Source: Moniliophthora roreri (taxonomy: Eukaryota; Basidiomycota; Agaricomycetes; Agaricales; Marasmiaceae). Taken from it: a stretch of 64,000 nt of DNA. Where the stretch lies: assembly GCA_001466705.2 (NCBI GenBank), contig LATX02000112.1:1-64000 (forward strand), written 5' to 3'. Of the stretch, positions 51,872 through 61,489 are shown piece after piece. Position numbers and translations under genes: made by a program. The first letter of the stretch is position 1, and every line of letters starts with the position of its first letter. Below the pieces are notes generated by a model. That model was not told the origin of the DNA, did not search any database, and saw nothing but the letters and a program-made list of their open reading frames with translations.

Positions 51872-52636
51872 GTGAATAGGGAACTCGAAGTTTACCTTAG
51901 GATGTTCTGCGCAAAAGAACAAACCAGATGGAAGGAATATCTTTCGCTAGCAGAGTTCGCTCATAATAACCGAACACATTCAGTTCTCAAGAAATCGCCA
52001 TTTTTCATGATGATGGGATACCACCCCCGACCACTTCCAACAGTATTTGAAAAGACGACAATTCCGTCAATAGAAGAACGACTACAAGAGCTGAAAAGAG
52101 TACGAGAGGAAACCACAAGCTTATTGGAGCTGGCAAGGCAACATATGATAAGAAGGGAAAAACAGAAGCTGGATGTATTCGAGAAAGGACAGAAGGTTTG
52201 GCTAGAAGCCAAGAATTTGGCAACAGGATACCCGTCAAAGAAGTTAGCCCCGAAAAGGGAAGGACCATTCGCAATCCTCGAGGTGCTGGGACCTGTAACG
52301 TACAAACTGGACCTGCCCCATCAATGGAAGATCCATCCCGTGTTCCACGCCGCCCTATTGCCGCCATACAAACAGACCGAGGCCCACGGACCTAGCTTTA
52401 CAGAACCACCTCCGGATCTTATAGAAGGGTTCGAAGAATATGAAGTCGAAGCGATAGTGGGGCACAGACCGAAAAAGGTACCCCGAGAATTTCTCGTGTC
52501 ATACACGGGTTATGATTCATCTCATAACCGATGGATCCGCATGGAGGGAATGGAGAACTGTCTAGACCTTCTTAAAGACTATATAAAAAGGCATAAACTG
52601 AAACCCAAGGACCCCATACCCACTCGTCCTTCGTAA
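51872..52636 (+). CDS. Ret1 Pol, integrase C-terminus and chromodomain
   Basis: Same frame as the preceding pol ORF after one TGA. It starts VNRELEVYLRMFCAKEQTRW, then WKEYLSLAEFAHNNRTHSVL and FFMMMGYHPRP. The GPY/F-like module KKLAPKREGPFAILEVLGPV follows, then PHQWKIHPVFHAALLPPYKQ. The chromodomain is EYEVEAIVGHRPKKVPREFL, VSYTGYDSSHNRWIRMEGME, ending CLDLLKDYIKRH. The chromodomain would direct integration to chromatin carrying particular histone marks. The stop TAA at 52634-52636 is followed 3 nt later by the ATG of ORF3, so coupled re-initiation is possible. Confidence 0.9.
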   Translation: MNRELEVYLRMFCAKEQTRWKEYLSLAEFAHNNRTHSVLKKSPFFMMMGYHPRPLPTVFEKTTIPSIEERLQELKRVREETTSLLELARQHMIRREKQKLDVFEKGQKVWLEAKNLATGYPSKKLAPKREGPFAILEVLGPVTYKLDLPHQWKIHPVFHAALLPPYKQTEAHGPSFTEPPPDLIEGFEEYEVEAIVGHRPKKVPREFLVSYTGYDSSHNRWIRMEGMENCLDLLKDYIKRHKLKPKDPIPTRPS

Positions 52637-52639
52637 AAC

Positions 52640-53818
52640 ATGTCCAATGCATCCTCCGCCGCCTCTTCCTCTTCTCTTACTGGCAGCCAGCCAGCCCGAG
52701 TCCCGAGCCCTATTCCTACTGTGTCAGGAGAAGGGCGATATGGCGAAAACATCACCTACCCCAACGGCCTCAAACCCAACCCCTACCAGCTCCTTCATCT
52801 CTTCAATACCGGGCAGTACGACGATCAGATCCGGAACACCGCTGATCAACACAACCGACTGGAACCCTGCATCAAAAGCCTGTTTTTCCTCAGGGGTCAA
52901 CGAAAGCTATTCGAAAGAATCGTTGAAAGCTGCAGTCTCGAGATTGCAAACCAGGTGATGTACGCCTGCAATTACCAACTAGGACTTGAAGGTCCTGTCA
53001 CGGTACCGTCCACCTTTCCTTATCACCCCCATTTGTCCATGCCCCCTCCTGCAGATCCCAGAGCGTTGTCAGAGTACCCTGATCCCCTCTCCTTCAGCCT
53101 CCTCGACCGACTCGGAAGACGAACCGACGGTAACGGATACCCCCGTCCCGACATCAACGACACTCGGAGTCTCATCTCCAGACTCACCTCTGAACCTCGA
53201 ACCGAAGAACCTAGAGTCTCTCCTGCTGCCAGTGCCTCCCCCAAATTTCCCAACACCCTCATTTATCCTGACCCCACTCCCGATCCCGACGTCAAACCTA
53301 AGGTCGAGTCGCTCGACTCCCTCACCGAACCCCAGCCCAGACCTTCAACGGCCGTTGACCCCCGAAGTCTTCAGACGCCTGAAGCCTCAGTTCCACCTGA
53401 ACGTGGAACACATCCCCGCGGTGGGAGGGGAGGTCGTTCCCGGAGGGTCAGAGGACGAGGACGAGGACGACGAAACGGAGAATCAAATCCCCGAAAACGA
53501 CGACGACCTACCGACGGGCAACTTGAGAAGTCCGACTCCGGCCCCGACCCCGATGATGCAGCTCGTCGACCGTGTCTCTGCCCTGTGTGCGGACTGGAGC
53601 ACCATTTCGCCCGAGATTGCCCGCAGTACATGTGTTGTCGATGCTTCACGACTCAGCCTGGACATACGTCTAGTAACTGCCCTGACCAACGAAGGTCTCG
53701 CCGCATTGCGCGTCGACGGCCTGATTCGGGCTCAGACTCTCTGTCAGACAGTCGCCGTTATGACGATGAACGGTGGTACAATGACGAGCCCTACGACAAC
53801 CTCGGAGGAGAATGCTGA
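52640..53818 (+). CDS. Ret1 ORF3, frame A: protein with RGG-like tract and two zinc knuckles (392 aa)
   Basis: Starts 3 nt after the pol stop. The Ser-rich N-terminus is followed by GEGRYGENITYPNGLKPNPY, QLLHLFNTGQYDDQI and KSLFFLRGQRKLFERIVESC. Then come SLEIANQVMYACNYQLGLEG and YHPHLSMPPPADPRALSEYP. Residues about 250-285 are rich in Arg and Gly (RGTHPRGGRGGRSRRVRGRG). Two knuckles follow: CPVCGLEHHFARDC (CX2CX4HX4C) and CCRCFTTQPGHTSSNC (CX2CX6HX4C). It ends YDNLGGEC-stop. These features suggest RNA or DNA binding. It is present in three Ret1 copies, with CpG-type stops in the older ones. Position is that of env or an accessory ORF in other LTR elements, but there is no signal peptide or membrane segment. 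Function unknown. Confidence 0.8.
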   Translation: MSNASSAASSSSLTGSQPARVPSPIPTVSGEGRYGENITYPNGLKPNPYQLLHLFNTGQYDDQIRNTADQHNRLEPCIKSLFFLRGQRKLFERIVESCSLEIANQVMYACNYQLGLEGPVTVPSTFPYHPHLSMPPPADPRALSEYPDPLSFSLLDRLGRRTDGNGYPRPDINDTRSLISRLTSEPRTEEPRVSPAASASPKFPNTLIYPDPTPDPDVKPKVESLDSLTEPQPRPSTAVDPRSLQTPEASVPPERGTHPRGGRGGRSRRVRGRGRGRRNGESNPRKRRRPTDGQLEKSDSGPDPDDAARRPCLCPVCGLEHHFARDCPQYMCCRCFTTQPGHTSSNCPDQRRSRRIARRRPDSGSDSLSDSRRYDDERWYNDEPYDNLGGEC

Positions 53819-54050
53819 GATGTTAATGGAGGAATATGATCGCGACGCTCAGCTACTGTTTGTAGGAGCGGATCCAAAAAAGGTGAGACTGTTGACGGTC
53901 GAAGAACGGCTGGCTATGGGATGGCAACCGCCGTCTGAAGTACCAGCTACTCCACGACTGGCGGCGATGGATGAGATGACGGACATCGACGACAGGCCCG
54001 ATACGTCGTATGACTACGATACGGAGCTATATGGAGACGGAGAATCGTAG
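52986..54050 (+). CDS. Ret1 ORF3, frame B: overlapping frame (354 aa), conserved C-terminus
   Basis: In the +1 frame relative to frame A, overlapping it for more than 800 nt and continuing 232 nt beyond its stop. The part past the frame A stop (EYDRDAQLLFVGADPKKVRL, ERLAMGWQPPSEV, TSYDYDTELYGDGES) is conserved in copies f and g, so it is probably translated. The overlapping part is Pro/Ser-rich and acidic (GGSEDEDEDDETENQ). Expression could be by a +1 shift at the frame A stop (TGC TGA G), by re-initiation at the ATG 53820 just after that stop, or by splicing. The long overlap may also be partly a compositional shadow of frame A. Confidence 0.5.
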   Translation: MKVLSRYRPPFLITPICPCPLLQIPERCQSTLIPSPSASSTDSEDEPTVTDTPVPTSTTLGVSSPDSPLNLEPKNLESLLLPVPPPNFPTPSFILTPLPIPTSNLRSSRSTPSPNPSPDLQRPLTPEVFRRLKPQFHLNVEHIPAVGGEVVPGGSEDEDEDDETENQIPENDDDLPTGNLRSPTPAPTPMMQLVDRVSALCADWSTISPEIARSTCVVDASRLSLDIRLVTALTNEGLAALRVDGLIRAQTLCQTVAVMTMNGGTMTSPTTTSEENAEMLMEEYDRDAQLLFVGADPKKVRLLTVEERLAMGWQPPSEVPATPRLAAMDEMTDIDDRPDTSYDYDTELYGDGES

Positions 54051-54089
54051 ATGGAGTCAAACGGAGTTTGCCCCTTGTTGAGGGGGTAA

Positions 54090-54545
54090 TGTTACGAACT
54101 TTTCCTTTCTCTAACTGAACTACTACCTATGCTTCCTCTTCTATCGGACACATTCACCTTCCCAGCCCCCTTTTCCTTATCAGACCCATGCCTTTCCTTG
54201 TCATCGGACTCATACATCTTCCTAGCCCCCTTTTACCTATCCCTTTGTACTATATTACTCATATCCCGACAGCTTCGGGACTTTAGACAATTACCGATCT
54301 CATCGGCTATACGTATATAGTTAGCATCAGTTCGGTTGTACAGTATTTAAGCGCTCGAGCGGAGACTCTAAGTCTCCAGCTTGACCTGGTTTATTCATAC
54401 TTGTGTCAACGCCAACATCGAAGGATCTCTGAACTTCAGCAGCCGCTGAACGAACTCAAACTTGAACTTGCAAACTACTTTCAGCGAGGGAGACTCTTCG
54501 TTGAAGGTTGGTTAGAGTTGACGTTGCTGCGCAAGTAACGTAACA
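54090..54545 (+). mobile_element. Ret1 3' LTR, copy i (456 bp)
   Basis: From TGTTACGAAC to AGTAACGTAACA, preceded by the purine tract GAGGGGGTAA. It contains TATTTAAG near 54344 and, 34 nt later, AGCTTGACCTGG. It joins formate dehydrogenase coding sequence directly at 54546. Confidence 0.93.
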
Positions 54546-54988
54546 TGGATTGTGAATACTGCTCGCAGTGCAATCTGTGATAAAGATGCTATTGCTCATG
54601 CACTTGCTAGTGGACAAATTTCGGGATATGCTGGTATGTGCTCATGCTGATTTTCTGTGAAGGATTGTCACTTACATTTGCTGGGATGATAGGTGATGTA
54701 TGGAACGTTCAACTGGCTCCCAAGGACCACATTTGGCATACAATGAAGAATGCTCTTGGTGGTGGTAATGGAATGGTACCTCATTATTCTGGTACTACTC
54801 TTGATGCACAAGTGCAGTATGTGGCTGGAATGAAGATCATCCTTGAAAACTACCTTGATGGTAAGCCACAGGAGCCTCAGAATGTGATTGTTGGGCTGGG
54901 TAAGTACTTTTCGTGCAACAAAAGATAAAAAGTAACTGATGGATCTCGATGAATAGGCAAATATGAGACCAAGGCATACAGACAGTGA
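54546..54988 (+). pseudogene. NAD-dependent formate dehydrogenase, last exons only
   Basis: Three exon pieces (54546-54633, 54693-54899, 54957-54988) joined by introns of 59 and 57 nt with GT..AG ends give 108 residues in one frame. They include WIVNTARSAICDKDAIAHAL, SGQISGYAGDVWNVQLAPKD, HIWHTM, MVPHYSGTTLDAQVQYVAGM and, at the end, KYETKAYRQ. These match the C-terminal NAD-binding and catalytic parts of formate dehydrogenase, which oxidises formate to CO2 with NAD+; the Gln before APKDH and the His of PHYSGTTL are present. A full enzyme is about 360-380 aa, so the first two thirds are missing. The Ret1 LTR ends exactly where the coding sequence starts, so the element or a later deletion removed the 5' exons. 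Splice sites and frame are intact, so the break is recent. Confidence 0.88.
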
Positions 54989-55690
54989 TAAAGCTTGAGT
55001 ATCGTATCAGGCCATTTACAATAGACTTGCATGCAAAGTATATCTATATTATGTCTACAATACTTGTACAATATGATATGATTTTACCCCGAGCTGGATT
55101 TCCGGAAGCTGAACAGATATCAACCTGAGTAAAGAAGGTCAAAGGTAACCAGAGTGAATTATTGCAGATAACAACAAACAAAGCCGGCGCGACATTTTAA
55201 AGAAGTTTGGCGCTCCGAAACCACCCCGCGACGGTGCCATAAGTAGGTATTCCTTTTCGCTTCCCCTCTTGCTGAAGTTGCTCTAAACTACATTCAGTCA
55301 ATCTAAGGGTCCAAAATCCAGATACTGAAACTTATACTTTCTAATTGTGTCTGTGGGCTGAAGATACTTATACTTGGCTCTTCGTGAAGAAGCCTGTCCT
55401 ACTGAAAATATCAAGACTCATGGGACATTCAAATCACTCATGTAGTAAACTTACGCCCTTGTATCATGTCTGGAATCAATCACATGTATTTAGAGGTGCA
55501 GAAAGAGTGACATACTAGTTTTGACTCGCCTCGGGCACCTGGCCTCGGGTTTAAGTTACCTTGATTATCCGAAACGTGACTCGGGATTCTGCGAACGACT
55601 TTGCCAGAACCGGATCGCAATCAGACCGAAAGAATCTCGCGAATGTTGCATTGGAGGTGTTTTCGATGCAGCAATTTCTTCCGGGGTCTC
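54989..55690. other. Intergenic, no gene recognised
   Basis: A short open stretch near 55170-55250 (KQSRRDILKKFGAPKPPRDG) is flanked by sequences that could be splice sites, so it might be an exon of an unrecognised gene. Nothing else stands out. Confidence 0.3.
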
Positions 55691-55699
55691 CATGCAGGG

Positions 55700-57480
55700 T
55701 TGACCAATCCTAATTTCGGGTATCCTCAGTGATCGTTTGGGGATGCGAAACCACGATTCCGCGGAGCGCGAAAGGAGAAGACGGATGGAGAGGCGGCACC
55801 AGTTTGACCTTGTGTTTCCGGAAACGAAACAAGGAAAATGTGGAAAATGTGGAAGAGGGCTAAAGACGCGGTTGCGATTTCAGCGAAGAGGTGACTCGGA
55901 GAGGTAGTTGGGATCCGGGATAAGTGGTACACGTAGACGTTCTTGTTTCAGTCATTGAACGTGATAGAAAGATCTGCGGACATCACGGTGATGAGATCCG
56001 CGCCAGATCTACGTCAAAGGAAGACGAAAGCTGGGGAAAGAATAGCATGTAACATACCTGTCAATGCCCCATTTTCTTCTCATTATCCTCACGCTCTGCT
56101 TCATCGTCATGACCATAGCTCAAGAACTCTTCAGCTTCCAAGTGTATCTTTCCATAAGCTGGATAGCTAAGGAAAGAAAGATATCGTTGGTTTTGGGGAA
56201 TGGAATGTAGGATCGAGACGCCTACGCTCTTCCACTGATCAACTAACGCGCTCCGAGGTCGTTTTAAATGCGAATGTCATTTTTCTGGGATCAGGATATG
56301 AATGAGTGCCCGAAAAAGCAATGTTGAGCCAGGGACAGATTTTGTGGTGACGATTCGGGTGCAAGAGAGATGATGGCAGAAATGAAACATGAGTGTTGAG
56401 TCATCAACGACTACGACGTCGATGCGTGAACATCAGGGCTGTTCTCCGGGGATCAGCGCTATTCCGACGGGTCCAGCTAGACGAGTCTAGCGAAGACTTG
56501 CTAATCAATTCCCCTGCCTCCTCTGCTCGGGCTGAGCGACACCAGAAACGAAGCATATCCTTCTCCAAGCACTATTCCCACTCCCGTTCTATGGTCTGTG
56601 TCCAAAAAAACACAGGAAAAACCGTTGCCTGTCACCACAGACACGACTCTCCGGATCTTCAAAAGCGAATACTGTGATGGGTGCACGAGGTGGGGGCTCT
56701 AGGCCTCGAAAAAGGTGCAAGGGACGCGGCCAAAGCTGCTTCCCTCGCCGTCTTCCGGGCGATGTGAGTGTTATCCAGTGCCCCCACTGTATCCCCATCT
56801 TCACGAGAACTGGAGGCGTCGTGGTTCTAACTGCGGAGTTCTTCTTTGAGCATGAACCGGGATGTATAATCGATGATAAAGGGTGAGAGGGAATGCGTCA
56901 CAGCCGGGATAGGTATTACCAGTTCGACTCTTCGATACCGGGAAAGAACAGGCATGTGGTGAATGCGTCAGGGTGCAAAAACGTGGTTATGTTTTCCGCG
57001 AAGAATTGACTTGGAGAGGCAAGAAGTACGGCTTTGGGCTGAAGTGGTGCACATATATGTTTTCTTTTTGATCGTTAAATGCCATGGGAGGATCTGGGGT
57101 CATCGTAGCGATGAGGTTCGGGGCGGATGTACATTGAAGGGGAATGAGAGACATGTAACATACCTCTAGCGATGCTCCATTCTCTTTATTTCCTCTCTGC
57201 TTCGTTGTCATGACTCGATTACTGTCCAGCGCCCTGAATTCCGGGTGAACCTTCTGATAAGTTGGATAATTAGAGAAAGAGAAACATCGTCAGCTTCGAG
57301 ACTAAAATGTAGAAACGGAATACTTGCTTTGTTCTAATGATCAACCAATGCGCTCCGATATCTGGATGAATGTGATAGCTGTCTTTCTGGGATTAGAGCC
57401 AAGGCCAGGACAAGATGAGAGCATGAAAAGTGATGTTGGGCCAGAGACAGATTTTGTGGTGACGGTTCGGGTGAAAGATA
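55700..57480. repeat. Direct segmental duplication, copy 1 (about 1.8 kb)
   Basis: Collinear with 61490-63270 at what looks like roughly 80-90% identity with small indels. Shared landmarks include 'accagtttgacctt', 'gacgggtccagctagacgag' and 'acagattttgtggtgacg'. Each copy also contains two related half-modules (about 55930-56370 and 57050-57470 here), so the basic unit occurs four times in the window. On the minus strand each half-module has a conserved ATG (near 56113 and 57211) followed by a short Lys/Arg-rich reading and a GTATGT. This looks like a first exon and donor site, but no protein family is recognised. Confidence 0.7.
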
Positions 57481-57990
57481 CCAATTTGTGAGAAAGTGGT
57501 GGCAAGATTGCTGTCATTCGTTTACAGGATGTGACACCATTGTACGGAGCGGTTTGGCAAGGTTTTGGGAGGGAGATTTTTGATAAACGGTACGCGGCGA
57601 TTTTCTATGGAGTGCACAGTTGAACCAACCAATTTGCTCGCTCAGGTGGTACAATTACAGCCTCGCCATCTTGGAGGTCTTCGGTTGCATTTTATGAATG
57701 AATGTCCAAGAGTTCGTCACATTGGCCGATTTCACCCAATCCAGTACGCTTGATGCCTGGGGGCCTGTCTAAAGTTGCCGAAGACGGCTTCGAGCTGTTG
57801 AACTCTGCCAGTGGGAGGGTTGCAGATAGGATGTCGGAAGAGGGAGGACAAGAGTGGATGAGTCGAATTCATTCTGAAAGTAGTACATGATAGCATTTCA
57901 AACCTCGATACCGATATTATTATACATTGCCTTTTATTCATGAGATTTATCCCTGTTGTGCATTCATTTCGAATTCATCAAACCCTGTTT
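57481..57990. other. 3' flank of the S9 peptidase gene
   Basis: No gene recognised. It holds the presumed transcript end of the minus-strand peptidase gene. AT-rich sequence at about 57917-57940 could serve as a polyadenylation region. Confidence 0.35.
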
Positions 57991-60165
57991 TTACTTCAGC
58001 CCGAGGATACGCGTGTAAAATGCCAATTCCCGCTCCAGCGCATCCTTCTGATGTTCCTGCTGTTCGATGTGGTGCCCTTCGCCTGGATACAACTTCAACT
58101 CTACGTCTCCTCCGCGTGCCTTGATACCGTCGTAAATAGCTTGCGATTGTTCTGGCGGAACTACCCGATCTTGATCGCCTTGAAGAAGCTGGTACAAGGA
58201 TATTTAAAAGCTGCATAACAACAATACAAGGCAGAGAACGAACCACTAAGGGCCGATTGAAATCGTCGATATGATTAATGGCGCTCCTATCTTTGTAGTT
58301 CTCTGGAACTTCTTCAGGCGTGCCTCCGATGAGTTTGAATGTATATTGCGACTCGAATTTATGTGTGTCCTCTGCCAGTTTTAGCACATCACTGATGCCA
58401 GCCAGAGAAGTACCACCGGCATAGGTTTTGGGGTCACTAGAGTGACAGAGAGAAAGGAGGGTAGCAAAGCCTCCGGATGAGCGACCTCGAATGACGACGC
58501 GTTGAGAATCGATTTCACCGCCCTGAGACATGGCTTTGACAGCAAGAATGCAGTCTTCCACGTCCGCAATACCCCATTCGCCATTCAACCTGTCGCGGTA
58601 CCTGCTTCCATAACCGGAAGACCCTCCATAGTTGACGTCCAACCTAGGCATCAACCAGTGTTCAACGACGAGAATACCAAGTCAAAATGAAGGAACAAAC
58701 CAAGCGAATCCCCTCGAAGTGTAATATTGAATGTTCCAGTCGAGACCTTGATACGCCATACCCGTTGGTCCACCATGTACGCTGACCATGCATGGCGGTT
58801 TCTCGTCCTCCGGACCCTGGAAATCCGGGTTATGCGGAGGGTAATACACCACATACAAAGGTTGGTCGTTTGGGGGAACCTTGAGTGTGATGCCTTGAGG
58901 AACGGACACGAGAGACGAATCGAATATATCAGAGTTGGGGTTTGGCTTCAAGACATCATATTTTCCGTCGTCCAGGGTGTAAAGGACTACGGAGTCTCCT
59001 TTATCAGGTGTCGAACCAATGAAAGCAATACTGTTGTCCCCGACGGCACGCACGCTGTCGATGAGGACATACGGACCCGACAGCTCACTCCTGTTCCCGG
59101 AAACCATATCAATCAAGCCAAGAACGATTCTACCGTCTCTCCAGCTGGTGAATATGCCACGTTCCCCTCCCTCGATCATGGCGAAAGGGAACATGCTCAA
59201 CGACCACATACAGTTGCTGAAATCTTCTGGGATCGGATAAGGTGAAATTGGCAACACTTTCCCGTCGGATACGGTGTACTGCCAGGGATTAGAGAAGCCA
59301 GAAATATCCGTGACAAAGATCAAGGTTTCGCTTGACGCCCAGAGGGGGTATCCAGCACTGTAAGTCCCCTTATCGCCTGCGACTTTGACGTTCGACTTCA
59401 ACGTCAAGCTGCCGCTATCCACTTGAACTTGGGCGACATGAAGTTCACTGCCGTCCCACGGCATATCGGGGTGACTCCATTCTTGCCATGCAAGATAGTT
59501 ACCGTCGGTTGAAAAGACTGGGTGTGCGTAGAAATCTTTTCCGCTGACAAGTTTGGGTGAAACGGTCTTGGCGTTCGTGTCGATAAGACATAGAGTATTC
59601 ACGACTGTCGAAGGTGTATCGTCTGTGTGATCTTCAAGAATCGCGACGATGAGATTGGTGTACTTGGGATGGACGGCCAAATTGGCATAGCGGTAAGGGC
59701 CCTCTGTGATGCTTCGATAAACAACCAACTCTGAGCTGGTATGAGACGTGCTCACCTGGAGTAACAGCTTCAGGCGCCGCTCCGTCATCCTTAACGGAGA
59801 CACGATAGACTCTTCCGTCCTTGACGTTTGAAAAATAGGCAATTCCATCGTATATGGTAGCAGCGCCACCTCCATATTCATGAACCCCATCGGAGGCATC
59901 CCATTCTGGCCCGAAGATATCGCGTTTAGCACGGGTGTCAACGAGAACGGTTCGGCCCTCTTCCGGTGGACGAATTTCGAGATGGTAGATGGTCGAGGTG
60001 ATCGGGTCGACGACAATGTCGGATAGCGATGTTGACTGTTAGGTGGAAAGACGGGTCAGCAACGAGGATAACACGACTGAAGAGAGAGATTCTGACGTCT
60101 CCTGTAATTGCATCGGCTGTGATTGGGGTGTCCCAAGTCCCGTAAGGTGCTATCTGAGGAGACAT
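57991..60165 (-). CDS. S9 family serine peptidase (prolyl oligopeptidase / acylaminoacyl-peptidase type), 649 aa
   Basis: Five minus-strand exons: 60165-60097, 60035-59756, 59703-58701, 58643-58244 and 58188-57991, with introns of 61, 52, 57 and 55 nt. The spliced length is 1950 nt, in frame with no stops. The first intron uses the unusual donor GTCAGA. The start MSPQIAPYGTWDTPITADA is typical of this basidiomycete family. Residues about 20-400 form the beta-propeller (YRYANLAVHPKYTNLIVAIL, YLAWQEWSHPDMPWDGSELH). The alpha/beta-hydrolase domain follows: VSVHGGPTGMAYQGLDWN, nucleophile Ser506 in GRSSGG, Asp591 in GDQDRVVP and His623 in GEGHH. It would cleave short peptides in the cytosol, since no signal peptide is seen. 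The catalytic triad is complete, so it is probably functional. Confidence 0.92.
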
Positions 60166-60212
60166 TATCGATGTGGATTTAGATCGATGTAGTTGTCCTC
60201 CACATATTGCTC

Positions 60213-60227
60213 CACATATATATACCT
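60213..60227 (-). promoter_or_regulatory. TATA-like tract upstream of the S9 peptidase start
   Basis: An alternating TATATATA tract lies about 50 nt upstream of the ATG on the minus strand. Position would give a very short 5' leader, so this is tentative. Confidence 0.3.
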
Positions 60228-61489
60228 GCTCGGATTGGCAGTATGAATGTAGACACGCCTAGGCAAGGTAATTTGCCTTTTCATCTCGTTCCCGAGACTT
60301 GGAAGTGCCCCACGAGGCCGCCACCTACCTTGTGAAGCAGAGGGTCCTGCGAAATATAGATATGGGAAGTGGTGCAAAGTGAGTTTGACAGAGGCGGATT
60401 CGAGAAGTCAAGGGCTCGCCTATTAGGGAGATTAGGAAGGATAGTTTGGTTCTCACGGTTGTCCTTTCCCTGAGTTGCGATTCCATTTTGGGGGTGCCGA
60501 ACGCCACAGAACGCGCGCGGAAGTCAGGAAGTCTGGGTCATCCGGGTCGACTTAGACCATTGGTTGGTCATCAAAGCTGTCGAAGACTCACCTTTGTGAT
60601 CTATCAATCGCATCTGACTTGTCAGAGAGTCGGTCGGCGTAAACCGCCGACAAGAACGAGTTTGGTTTTTTCACCATAGACCAAGTTCGACGACGATATT
60701 GTGATCGATTGTCTGCCACGTATAGTACAAAGGAAGCCTTATAGTGTTATCGGCACCTAGTCATGTCTAACAGCAAAGTATTCAGGTCAGCGTCGAAAGC
60801 TACTTTCCCTCTGGCCCTGAAGTGAGGACATACCGTCATGGAACCAGATTGGGATACAAAATGAATGCCACTGAAATAGAGTACACCCCTTAAATTGTAT
60901 GTTGCACATGTTTCATCAACTAGAAGCTGGAACAAAGTGTCAAGTTCATACTACGATGGTGAATTTCGAACGTGAACCATGGAAGAGGGGTGCGCAACGA
61001 GGAAAAATGTGCTGGGTTCGCTTCGCACAGTGAGCTGAATCTAAGGATACTAGATAGTTGTCAGTAAGATGGGAATGATACGAGGACCTAAGATACCTTC
61101 TCCCGTACTTCCCATATCACAATCAAACCAGTCAAGGAAGATTAAACGCGCAAATCTGACCGCAGAACCGATGCACTGCACACGCTTCGATTATGAATGC
61201 TCCTGTTCCGGTTCCATTAAGTTCGGTGAGTATTGGGCCGCCTGATGAATGCTCGAACCAGATTACCCCGCACGAGCTGAATAGTACCGGAACAAAACTT
61301 GTTCATCACCTGAACACAGTTCCTGTATCGCGGTCTGGGTCGAAGATGTATCGCAAGATGTGATTTCACCCTTGCTCCTCCTCGGGAATATGGCTCTCTG
61401 GACTTTAGAATGTGCGTACTATCCCTGGTGCACGTCAGAGCCCCGAGGAAGGTGAAAAGAATGCTGTCCCTACAGGGTTGTCCAATCCT
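60228..61489. other. Upstream region of the S9 peptidase, no gene recognised
   Basis: Unique sequence with short chance ORFs on both strands. I see no conserved protein motif, RNA gene or repeat. It should hold the promoter of the peptidase gene. Confidence 0.4.

Larger units (their letters stand above)
47711..54545 (+). mobile_element. Ret1 copy i: least-decayed Ret1 element, lacking its 5' LTR
   Basis: Order: leader, gag, protease-RT-RNase H-integrase-chromodomain, ORF3 and 3' LTR (54090-54545). Similarity to the leaders of copies a and e begins at 47711, just downstream of where the primer site should be, so the 5' LTR and primer site were lost or replaced. CpG dinucleotides are frequent here and rare in the older copies. 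Only one obvious stop lies in pol. Chromoviral integrase with a chromodomain places it in the Chromoviridae branch of Ty3/gypsy. Confidence 0.92.

Noticed and set aside
52986..53400. Frame B of ORF3 as an envelope-like gene
   Set aside because: No signal peptide, no membrane segment and no cysteine-rich ectodomain pattern; it is Pro/Ser-rich and acidic.
58727..59245. 172-aa plus-strand ORF
   Set aside because: It is antisense to exon 3 of the S9 peptidase, whose splicing model and catalytic motifs are complete.
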